A DNA stretch of 52,258 bases from positions 1 through 52,258 of the forward strand of contig CAZEIW010000173.1 in the NCBI GenBank assembly GCA_964512305.1. Direction: 5' to 3'. Shown here in pieces: positions 42,037 through 48,688 of the stretch; positions within the stretch are counted from its first letter, which is position 1; each line of letters starts with the position of its first letter. This DNA is from CAZEIW01 sp964512305 (lineage in GTDB: Bacteria; Pseudomonadota; Gammaproteobacteria; Burkholderiales; Burkholderiaceae_F). The notes under the pieces are model-generated. The model saw nothing but the letters and a program-made list of their open reading frames with translations, was not told the DNA's origin and made no database searches. Position numbers and translations under genes: made by a program.

Positions 42037-42876
42037 ATGAGGCGCGTGCGCATCGCGGGCGCGCCGGCGGCCCTGGGTCCAGCCCGTGGCGCTCCGGCGG
42101 CGGGGGGCCGGGTGGCCCTCGTCGGGGCCGGTCCGGGCGACCCCGAGCTGCTGACCTTGCGCGCCGTGCGCCTGCTACAGGGGGCGGACGCGATCGTCTA
42201 CGACCGGCTGGTCGCGCCGGAGATCCTCCAATGGGCCAAGGCCGGCGCGGAGCTGCACTATGTGGGCAAGGAAAGCGGCCGGCACACGCTGCCGCAGGAA
42301 GAGATCTGTGCCCTGCTGGTCCGGCTCGCCCGGGCGGGCCGCCAAGTGGTGCGCTTGAAGGGCGGCGATCCTTTCGTCTTCGGACGCGGCGGCGAGGAGA
42401 TCGAAGCGCTGGCCGAGAACGCGATCGCGTTCGAGGTCGTGCCCGGCGTGACGGCGGCGAGCGGAGTCGCCGCGTACGCCGGCATTCCGCTCACCCACCG
42501 CGACCACGCGCAATCCTGCGTCTTCGTCACCGGGCACCTGAAGGACGGGACGATGGATCTCGATTGGGATCTGCTGTCGCGCCCGAGGCAGACGGTGGTC
42601 GTCTACATGGGGCTGCTGGCGCTTCCGGTCCTGTGCCACGAGCTCGTCGCGCACGGCATGGCGGCTGCCACGCCGGCCGCGATCGTCGAGCAGGGCACGC
42701 GGCCGGATCAGCGCGTCGTCGTGGGTACGCTGTCAACGCTGCCGGCCCAGGCGAGGCGCCAGGGCGTGCGGTCGCCGGCCCTGCTCGTCATCGGCACCGT
42801 GGTGCGGCTGCACGCCGCGCTGAAGTGGTTCAAGCCTGAACGAGAGGCCGAAGCCCTCAGCGCCGCCGGATCGTGA
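42037..42876 (+). CDS. nirE: Uroporphyrinogen-III C-methyltransferase (NirE/CobA type)
   Basis: A 279-residue enzyme making precorrin-2, the first committed step towards heme d1 and siroheme. I chose ATG 42037 because it gives the length of Pseudomonas NirE; upstream starts at 42004 or GTG 41968 would add non-conserved residues. Motifs: VALVGAGPGDPELLTLRA, DAIVYDRLVAPEIL, VRLKGGDPFVFGRGGEE, VVPGVTAASGVAAYAGIPLTHR and GTLSTLP. The gene is divergent from nirS across the Dnr-box region, which supports a dedicated denitrification role rather than general siroheme synthesis. Confidence 0.92.
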   Translation: MRRVRIAGAPAALGPARGAPAAGGRVALVGAGPGDPELLTLRAVRLLQGADAIVYDRLVAPEILQWAKAGAELHYVGKESGRHTLPQEEICALLVRLARAGRQVVRLKGGDPFVFGRGGEEIEALAENAIAFEVVPGVTAASGVAAYAGIPLTHRDHAQSCVFVTGHLKDGTMDLDWDLLSRPRQTVVVYMGLLALPVLCHELVAHGMAAATPAAIVEQGTRPDQRVVVGTLSTLPAQARRQGVRSPALLVIGTVVRLHAALKWFKPEREAEALSAAGS

Positions 42877-43078
42877 TTTCGAACGGCGCTTCCTTGCCCG
42901 CACGCTCTTCGTAGCTGTACCCGCTGAGCTCCAACGCGCGGTACAGGGGAATCGGCAGGCGGTCGATCCTGACGACCAGCGAAGCGCCGGGCGCAAGCCG
43001 ATCGAGCGCGGACAGCACCCGCACCAGCGGCTCGGGAGCCTCGAGACCGCGCACGTCCAGCTCGATCGTTTCAGGCAT
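42857..43078 (-). CDS. DUF2249 domain protein (TusA-like fold)
   Basis: A 73-residue protein from ATG 43078. The sequence MPETIELDVRGLEAPEPLVR, then ALDRLAPGASLVVRIDRLPI, PLYRALELSGYSYEER, fits the DUF2249 pattern (D-x-R-G-L-x-x-P-E-P, and P-x-x-L-Y). Such small proteins are frequently found beside nitrite/nitric oxide reductase genes, but their function is not established. It overlaps the 3' end of nirE by 20 bp and lies downstream of ctaA on the same strand. Confidence 0.8.
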   Translation of the reverse strand: MPETIELDVRGLEAPEPLVRVLSALDRLAPGASLVVRIDRLPIPLYRALELSGYSYEERAGKEAPFEITIRRR

Positions 43079-43125
43079 TTCAGTCAGCCCTGGCGTCCGG
43101 CCATGCGGCGCGCCCCGGATCGCGG

Positions 43126-44214
43126 CTAGCGCAGCGCGTGAGCGGCATTCAGCGCCGCCGCGAACAGCAGGACGGCGCCGGCTTGGTGGGCGGCGGCCAG
43201 CCCGAGCGGCACGACCAGCAGCAGGGTCGCGATCCCGAGCGCCACCTGCACCGCGAGCGCGGCTAGCAGCAGCCACGCACCGGTGCGCGCGCTCCGCGAA
43301 GAGGCCGGGAGCGATCGCGCGCGCCACGCGAAGACCGGGATCGCAGCGATCAGGACCCAGGCGATCAGGCGATGATCGAACTGGACGGTGGCCATGTTGT
43401 TGAACAGATTCATGTACCAGGGGTCGAGCAGCCCGATCTCGGGCGGTACCAGGGAGCCGTTCATCAGCGGGAAGGTGTTGTACGCGAACCCCGCGCGGAT
43501 CCCCGCCACGAGGCCGCCGCTGAGCGCCATCACGAACACCAGCGCCACCAGCGCGAACGCATCGCGCTTCAACGCCCGGGGCGGCGCGCGACCCGACGCC
43601 GGGTCGCGGCGCAGCAGCGTCAGCGCCGTCCAGAACATCAGGCCGAAGATCAGCAGCGCCAGCCCGAGGTGCGCGGTCAGGCGCAGCTGGGAGACGCGCG
43701 GATCGTCGACCAGTCCGCTCTGGACCATGTACCAGCCCATGGCGCCCTGCAGGCCCCCCAAGACGAAGATGCCGAAGAGCCTTGGCACCAGGCCGGCGGG
43801 AACCCTGTGGCGCGCGACGAACCAGACCAGCGGCGCGAGGAATGCGAGCCCGATCGCGCGGCCGAGGAGGCGGTGGAAATACTCCCACCAGAAGATTGCC
43901 TTGAACGCGCCGAGGCTCATTCCCAGGTTGACCTTCTGGTACTCGGGGGTGAGGCGGTACCTCGCGAACGCGTCGGCCCACTGCGCTTCCGACAGGGGAG
44001 GCAGCGTGCCGACGATCGGCTGCCACTCGGTGATCGAGAGCCCCGAGTGCGTAAGGCGGGTCACGCCACCGACGACCACCATCGCCCATAGCAGCGCGCA
44101 GCACACGAGCAGCCAGAGCGCGACCGCGCGTGCGTCGCCGCGGGCCGGCGCCCCGGCGGCCGCGCCGGAAGGAGCGGACGAAGGGAGCCGGGTCAGGCGA
44201 TCGACGGCTTGCAT
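43126..44214 (-). CDS. ctaA: Heme A synthase (COX15/CtaA)
   Basis: A 362-residue protein with eight predicted membrane helices, oxidising heme O to heme A. ATG 44214 (MQAVDRLTRL) is preferred over a 13-residue longer frame. Family motifs: VVGGVTRLTHSGLSITEW, FWWEYFHRLLGR, LTAHLGLALLIFG, FDHRLIAWVLI and AAHQAGAVLLF, containing the conserved heme-ligand histidines. It is divergent from the heme-copper operon. Together with ctaB it suggests that the heme-copper enzyme uses heme A or O, whereas classical NorB uses heme b only. Confidence 0.93.
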   Translation of the reverse strand: MQAVDRLTRLPSSAPSGAAAGAPARGDARAVALWLLVCCALLWAMVVVGGVTRLTHSGLSITEWQPIVGTLPPLSEAQWADAFARYRLTPEYQKVNLGMSLGAFKAIFWWEYFHRLLGRAIGLAFLAPLVWFVARHRVPAGLVPRLFGIFVLGGLQGAMGWYMVQSGLVDDPRVSQLRLTAHLGLALLIFGLMFWTALTLLRRDPASGRAPPRALKRDAFALVALVFVMALSGGLVAGIRAGFAYNTFPLMNGSLVPPEIGLLDPWYMNLFNNMATVQFDHRLIAWVLIAAIPVFAWRARSLPASSRSARTGAWLLLAALAVQVALGIATLLLVVPLGLAAAHQAGAVLLFAAALNAAHALR

Positions 44215-44277
44215 GACGGCGATCTTGGCACACGCGCGCCGACATCGCAGCAATGCGATCGGCGAGGTTTTCTTTCC

Positions 44278-44291
44278 TTGATTCGAATCAA
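44278..44291 (+). promoter_or_regulatory. Perfect Fnr/Dnr box in front of the heme-copper operon
   Basis: The site reads TTGAT-TCGA-ATCAA, a full match to TTGAT-N4-ATCAA. Its centre at 44284.5 predicts a start site near 44326 for a class II promoter, and a -10-like TAGATT lies at 44315-44320, at the right distance. It lies 64 bp from the start of divergent ctaA and 131 bp before the small subunit gene. Confidence 0.85.
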
Positions 44292-44314
44292 TTTCAATCC
44301 GGCACTCGCGCGCC

Positions 44315-44320
44315 TAGATT
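44315..44320 (+). promoter_or_regulatory. Candidate -10 element (TAGATT) of the heme-copper operon promoter
   Basis: TAGATT matches TATAAT in 4 of 6 positions and is centred about 33 bp downstream of the centre of the Fnr/Dnr box, as expected if the regulator binds at -41.5. Confidence 0.5.
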
Positions 44321-44422
44321 GCGCGCGGTGCGGCTCACGGTCGGACAAGGAGGCCGGCGGCAGCGCGGGCTCCGGCGCGTCCAGCGGCCGGATGGCGAAT
44401 GGTTGTTCCACCGGGGCATTCA

Positions 44423-44605
44423 ATGAACAGCGAAAGAAATCCAGCAGGCGGGAGGGACGCCGACGACGCCGACGAGCCGATCCCGGCGATGCAGCACCTT
44501 CTCGACAATCCGTTCCTGCTGCTCTTCATCGGGGTGGCGACACCGGCGGTGCTCTACATCATCTGGGGGGTGATGGAGATCGTCGGCATCCCCGTCGCGC
44601 CTTGA
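44423..44605 (+). CDS. Small single-helix membrane protein, putative subunit of the heme-copper enzyme
   Basis: A 60-residue protein: a polar, acidic N-terminus (NPAGGRDADDADEPIPAMQH), then one membrane helix (FLLLFIGVATPAVLYIIWGV) and a short end EIVGIPVAP. It is the first gene after the Fnr/Dnr box and lies 40 bp before the CuA subunit gene. Small one-helix subunits are common in heme-copper complexes. Subunit status is inferred from position only. The Shine-Dalgarno sequence is weak. Confidence 0.7.
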   Translation: MNSERNPAGGRDADDADEPIPAMQHLLDNPFLLLFIGVATPAVLYIIWGVMEIVGIPVAP

Positions 44606-44645
44606 GCAGGTCCGCCCCGATCACACGTCCACGGAGCACGAACCG

Positions 44646-45191
44646 ATGACATCCATTTCCCCGCCGCCGCAAAGAATCTGGTGGAAGCAGCCGCTCGATC
44701 GCGTCGAAGGCACCTGGATCGTGCTGGCGCTGATCTGGTGCATGGTCATGTTCTTCATGATGCCTTACTGGCACATCTACGGTAAGCAGAATCTATCGAA
44801 CGAGGCGTACCGGACCACCGCGGACGCGTTCAGCAAGAAGACCCAGGCGATGGTCGACAAGTACACGGTGCGCACCGAGACCGACCTGAAGATCCCGGTC
44901 GTGCACGCGCCCGCCGGGTCCGACGTGTACATGATCGCGCGGCTCTGGCAGTGGTGGCCGATGCTCGAGCTCGAAGAGGGCAAGACCTACCGCGTGCACC
45001 TGTCGTCGATGGACTACCTGCACGGGTTCTCGCTGCAGCCCGAGAACATCAACATCGAGGTCCACCCGGGCTACGAACACGTCGTGACGCTCACGCCGAC
45101 CCGCGCAGGGACCTACTCGATCATCTGCAACGAATATTGCGGCATCAATCACCACACGATGTCGAGCAAGCTGTACGTGGTCAAGCCCTAG
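44646..45191 (+). CDS. CuA-containing subunit II of a heme-copper (putative NO) reductase
   Basis: A 181-residue protein. One N-terminal membrane helix (WIVLALIWCMVMFFMMPYWH) anchors a periplasmic cupredoxin domain. The CuA ligands are complete: His126 in DYLHGF and C161-x3-C165-x3-H169-x2-M172 in CNEYCGINHHTM. No c-type heme motif is present, unlike NorC. The domain resembles subunit II of ba3-type oxidases and of CuA-dependent NO reductases. ATG 44646 follows CGGAG. It is coupled to subunit I with a 14-bp gap. Confidence 0.92.
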   Translation: MTSISPPPQRIWWKQPLDRVEGTWIVLALIWCMVMFFMMPYWHIYGKQNLSNEAYRTTADAFSKKTQAMVDKYTVRTETDLKIPVVHAPAGSDVYMIARLWQWWPMLELEEGKTYRVHLSSMDYLHGFSLQPENINIEVHPGYEHVVTLTPTRAGTYSIICNEYCGINHHTMSSKLYVVKP

Positions 45192-45205
45192 GGAGAGGAA
45201 CGGCG

Positions 45206-46933
45206 ATGGCGATCAACCGCAACTTCCGGACCTGTCCGACAACGGGGCTCGTTTTCCACGAGCAGGCCGAAACCCTGATCCGCTGGAACGCGGTCGCCGG
45301 CGTGGTGTCGCTGCTGGTCGGCGGCATCCTCGCGCTCGGCGTGCTGCTGACCCGCTGGCCCGCGGTCCACCTGCTGCCGGCGGACTGGTTCTACATGATC
45401 CTGACCGCGCACGGCGTCGACATGCTCGTGTGCTGGATCATCTTCTTCGAGATCGCGGTCCTGTATTTCTGCGCCTCGACGCTGCTGAGATGCAGGATCG
45501 CGGCGCCGCGCTGGGCCTGGCTCGCGTTCTACCTGATGGTGATCGGAGCGGTCGTCAACAACGTCGCCGTCTTCCGCGGCGATTCCAGCGTGATGTTCAC
45601 CGCCTACCCGCCGATGGGCGCCCACCCGGCGTTCTACCTGGGCCTCATCCTGTTCGCGGTCGGCGCGCTGATCGGCTGCTTCGTGTTCCTCGGCACGCTG
45701 GTCGTCGCGAAGAGCGAAGGCACGTACAACGGCTCGGTTCCGCTGGTCACGTTCGGCGCGGTCACGGCCTGCATCATCGCCATTTTCACGATCGCCTCAG
45801 GGGCGATCATCCTGATACCGACCTTCCTGTGGTCGGTCGGTCTGATCAACCACATCGACTCGCTGATGTACCGGACGGTCTTCTGGGCCTTCGGGCACAG
45901 CTCGCAGCAGATCAACGTCGCGGCGCACGTCTCGGTCTGGTACGCGATCGGCGCGATCGTCTTCGGGGCGCGGCCGATGTCGGAGCGGGTGTCGCGCGGG
46001 GCGTTCCTGCTCTACATCCTGTTCCTGCAGCTCGCATCGGCGCACCACCTGCTGGCCGATCCGGGCCTGACCTCGAACTGGAAGATCTTCAACACGAGCT
46101 ACGCGATGTACCTGGCGGTGCTGGCGACCATGGTGCACGGCCTGACGGTCCCGGGCTCGATCGAGGTCGCACAGAGGGAGAAGGGATTCGACAAGGGCCT
46201 GTTCGAGTGGCTGCGCAAGGCGCCTTGGGGCAACCCGGTGTTCTCGGGCATGTTCATGTCGCTGGTCGGCTTCGGTTTCCTCGGCGGCATATCCGGCGTG
46301 ATGATGGGTACGGAGCAGCTCAACCTGATCATCCACAACACGCTGTACGTTCCGGGGCACTTCCACGCGACAGTCGTCATCGGCACCACCCTGGCCTTCA
46401 TGGCGCTCACCTATTTCCTGATCCCGGTGCTGTTCCGGCGCGAGATGATGTTCCCGCAGCTGGCCAAGTGGCAGCCCTACCTGTTCGGGCTCGGCATGGG
46501 AGTGTTCGCGCTGTTCATGATGGGAGCGGGAACCCTCGGCGTGCCGCGCCGGCACTGGGACATGACCTTCGCGGGCAACCCGCTGCCTTACGAATTTCCG
46601 GGCACCGCCTACCTGATGATGGGGATCATGGCGCTGGGCGGGCTGGCCGCGATCGCCGGCGGCGCGATCTATCTGGTCATCACGGTCGGCAGCGTGTTCT
46701 TCGGCAGGAAGATCCAGACGCCGGAGTACAAGGCGGTCAGCGTGCGCGCGGGCCGCGCCGCCCCGCCGGCCGCGCAGCCCGTCGCTGCGGCGATTTCCGG
46801 GCACGGCAACATCGGGCTGGCCGGGTTCGTCGCGCCAGGGACGTTCACGCTCGCGCTCATCTTCCTCGTGTCGTTCGTCCTGTACTACTTCGTCAACTGG
46901 AAGTACCTGTCGACCGTGTGGCCGCTTTCCTGA
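45206..46933 (+). CDS. Heme-copper oxidase superfamily subunit I, putative nitric oxide reductase (eNOR-like) with Gln replacing the active-site Tyr
   Basis: A 575-residue protein with at least 12 membrane helices. ATG 45206 follows GAGAGGA. Heme and copper ligands: His69 (low-spin heme, in LTAHGVD), His231, His280 and His281 (CuB), His385 and His387 in PGHFHATV (high- and low-spin heme). Where O2 reductases have H-P-E-V-Y or an equivalent covalent His-Tyr pair, this protein has H231-S-S-Q-Q235, so the tyrosine needed for O-O cleavage is absent. Loss of that Tyr is a hallmark of NO reductases derived from oxidases, including the described eNOR family. The partner CuA subunit, a consensus Fnr/Dnr box and the adjacent nirS cluster support NO reduction. 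Activity is inferred, and the exact subfamily should be checked by phylogeny. Confidence 0.85.
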   Translation: MAINRNFRTCPTTGLVFHEQAETLIRWNAVAGVVSLLVGGILALGVLLTRWPAVHLLPADWFYMILTAHGVDMLVCWIIFFEIAVLYFCASTLLRCRIAAPRWAWLAFYLMVIGAVVNNVAVFRGDSSVMFTAYPPMGAHPAFYLGLILFAVGALIGCFVFLGTLVVAKSEGTYNGSVPLVTFGAVTACIIAIFTIASGAIILIPTFLWSVGLINHIDSLMYRTVFWAFGHSSQQINVAAHVSVWYAIGAIVFGARPMSERVSRGAFLLYILFLQLASAHHLLADPGLTSNWKIFNTSYAMYLAVLATMVHGLTVPGSIEVAQREKGFDKGLFEWLRKAPWGNPVFSGMFMSLVGFGFLGGISGVMMGTEQLNLIIHNTLYVPGHFHATVVIGTTLAFMALTYFLIPVLFRREMMFPQLAKWQPYLFGLGMGVFALFMMGAGTLGVPRRHWDMTFAGNPLPYEFPGTAYLMMGIMALGGLAAIAGGAIYLVITVGSVFFGRKIQTPEYKAVSVRAGRAAPPAAQPVAAAISGHGNIGLAGFVAPGTFTLALIFLVSFVLYYFVNWKYLSTVWPLS

Positions 46934-46971
46934 TCACCCGCGGCGGCCGGCACGCAACGGCGGAGGGCACG

Positions 46972-47841
46972 ATGCGAGGACGCGCTGCAGTCATCTTCGA
47001 CCTGTTCAAGCTGCGGATCGGGCTGGTGATCGGCTTCACGGCGTTGGCGGGCCTTGCGGTGACGCCCGGCCATGCGCCGGGCGCGTGGCGCGCGGCCTGG
47101 GTGGCGCTCGCGGTGGTCGTTTCCTCGGCGGCGGCCGGCGCGTTCAACCAGTACGTCGAGCGCGACCTCGACGCCAGGATGGGGCGCACCCGCCGCCGCC
47201 CCTTCGTCACCGGCGCGCTCTCGCGGTCGCCCGCGTGGCTGGCGTTGATCGTGCTGATGTGCGCCGGCTCGGTCGCGGTCGCGACGATCGCGGCCAACGC
47301 GGTGGCGGCGCTCTACACGTTCCTCGGCGCGTTCGTCTACGGGGTGGTGTACACGGTCTGGCTGAAGCGGCGCACCTGGCTCAACATCGTCATCGGCGGC
47401 CTGGCGGGAAGCTTCGCCGTCCTGGCGGGCGCCGCCGCGGTGGCGCCGGACCGCCTGGACCCGGCGCCGCTGTGGCTCGCGATCATCCTGTTCCTGTGGA
47501 CTCCGCCGCATTTCTGGAGCCTCTCGATCGCGTACCGGAAGGACTACGAGGCGGCGGGGGTGCCGATGCTCCCGGTGGTGGTCGGCGATGCCGCGGCGGC
47601 GCGCGCGATCCTCGCGAGCGCAATCCTGCTGGTGGCGGCGTCGATCGTGCCCGCATGGTGCGGGTTGTCGTGGATCTACCTGACCGGCGCCGTCGCAGGC
47701 GGCGCCTATCTGCTGCTGAAGACCGCCCAACTGGCGCGCGACCCGGGACCGCGCCGGGCGATGGCGAGTTTCCATGCGTCGCTGCTGCAGCTCTCCGTCC
47801 TGCTGTCGGCGGCGATCATCGATGCCTCGGTGCTGCACTGA
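46972..47841 (+). CDS. ctaB: Protoheme IX farnesyltransferase (heme O synthase)
   Basis: A 289-residue polytopic membrane prenyltransferase converting heme B to heme O. ATG 46972 is preceded by GGAGG. The first Asp-rich region NQYVERDLDARMGRTRRRP and the second block YRKDYEAAGVPMLPVV, with WTPPHFWSLSIAY between them, are diagnostic. It lies 38 bp after subunit I. With ctaA it provides heme O/A, which suggests that the putative NO reductase carries these hemes. Confidence 0.95.
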   Translation: MRGRAAVIFDLFKLRIGLVIGFTALAGLAVTPGHAPGAWRAAWVALAVVVSSAAAGAFNQYVERDLDARMGRTRRRPFVTGALSRSPAWLALIVLMCAGSVAVATIAANAVAALYTFLGAFVYGVVYTVWLKRRTWLNIVIGGLAGSFAVLAGAAAVAPDRLDPAPLWLAIILFLWTPPHFWSLSIAYRKDYEAAGVPMLPVVVGDAAAARAILASAILLVAASIVPAWCGLSWIYLTGAVAGGAYLLLKTAQLARDPGPRRAMASFHASLLQLSVLLSAAIIDASVLH

Positions 47842-48688
47842 GGGCCGTGCCATTGCGCACCGGCTCGCGGGCCTGCTCGCGCGCTCGCTCGGCATCGCGG
47901 CGCTGTCGCTCGCGTGCGGCGCGACCGGGGCCGTCGGGCTGGACCTCGATCACGCGCTTCGGACGAGCCAGGCGGTGGTTGGCAAGCCCGTCGGGGAATA
48001 CACGCTGACCCGCACGGACGGCAGCCGCGTGAGCCTGTCCGGCTACAGGGGCAAGCCGCTGGTGGTGAACTTCGTCTATACGGGTTGCTCGCAAGTCTGC
48101 CCGACCGCGGTCGAATTCCTCGCCCGGGCCCTGCGGCAGGCCCACGAGGCGCTCGGCACCGACGCCTTCAATGCGGTGACGATCGGCTTCAACCCTCCGT
48201 TCGACAACCCCTCGGCGATGGGCGAGTTCGCGCGCCGGCACGGGCTCGCCGCCGCGCGCTGGGACTTTCTTGCGCCGGACGCGGCCGACGTCCCCGCGCT
48301 GACCCGCGACTTCGGCTTCGCTTTCGAACGCACCCAGGGCGGTTTCGACCACGTGACGCAGCTGACGATCGTCGATCCGGGCGGCCGCGTCGCACGGCAG
48401 ATCTATGGCGAATCGTTCGAGCTGCCGATGCTGGTCACGCCGCTGCGGGACCTGATCGCAGGCTCGCCGGTCGCGAAACCGACGCTCGCGGCCCTTGTCG
48501 AGCGGGTCCGCATCCTGTGCACCGTGTATGACCCGGCGTCGGGGCGCTACCGCCTCAATTACGCGCTGTTCATCGAGATCCTGACAGGGATTTCCGTCAT
48601 CGGGGCCGTCGTCTTCTACCTCGTCAACGAATGGCGCCGCCAGCGGCGCCCGGCACCGCGGGCACGCGACGCGAGTCCGTCGTGCTGA
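47822..48688 (+). CDS. SCO1/SenC family copper chaperone with extra C-terminal membrane helix
   Basis: About 288 residues from ATG 47822, which overlaps ctaB by 20 bases; no closer start exists in frame. An N-terminal hydrophobic signal/anchor (LGIAALSLACGATGAVGL) is followed by the thioredoxin-like SCO domain with the copper-binding CSQVCPT and His in FDHVTQL. A second membrane helix at the C-terminus (YALFIEILTGISVIGAVVFY) is not found in most Sco proteins. The expected role is metallation of the CuA site of the neighbouring subunit II. Confidence 0.88.
   Translation: MPRCCTEGRAIAHRLAGLLARSLGIAALSLACGATGAVGLDLDHALRTSQAVVGKPVGEYTLTRTDGSRVSLSGYRGKPLVVNFVYTGCSQVCPTAVEFLARALRQAHEALGTDAFNAVTIGFNPPFDNPSAMGEFARRHGLAAARWDFLAPDAADVPALTRDFGFAFERTQGGFDHVTQLTIVDPGGRVARQIYGESFELPMLVTPLRDLIAGSPVAKPTLAALVERVRILCTVYDPASGRYRLNYALFIEILTGISVIGAVVFYLVNEWRRQRRPAPRARDASPSC

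Noticed and set aside
45206..46933. Annotation as a cytochrome aa3/ba3 O2-reducing oxidase subunit I
   Set aside because: The active-site tyrosine is replaced by Gln235, and the Fnr/Dnr box and nir context favour NO reduction. Not fully excluded without phylogeny or assay.
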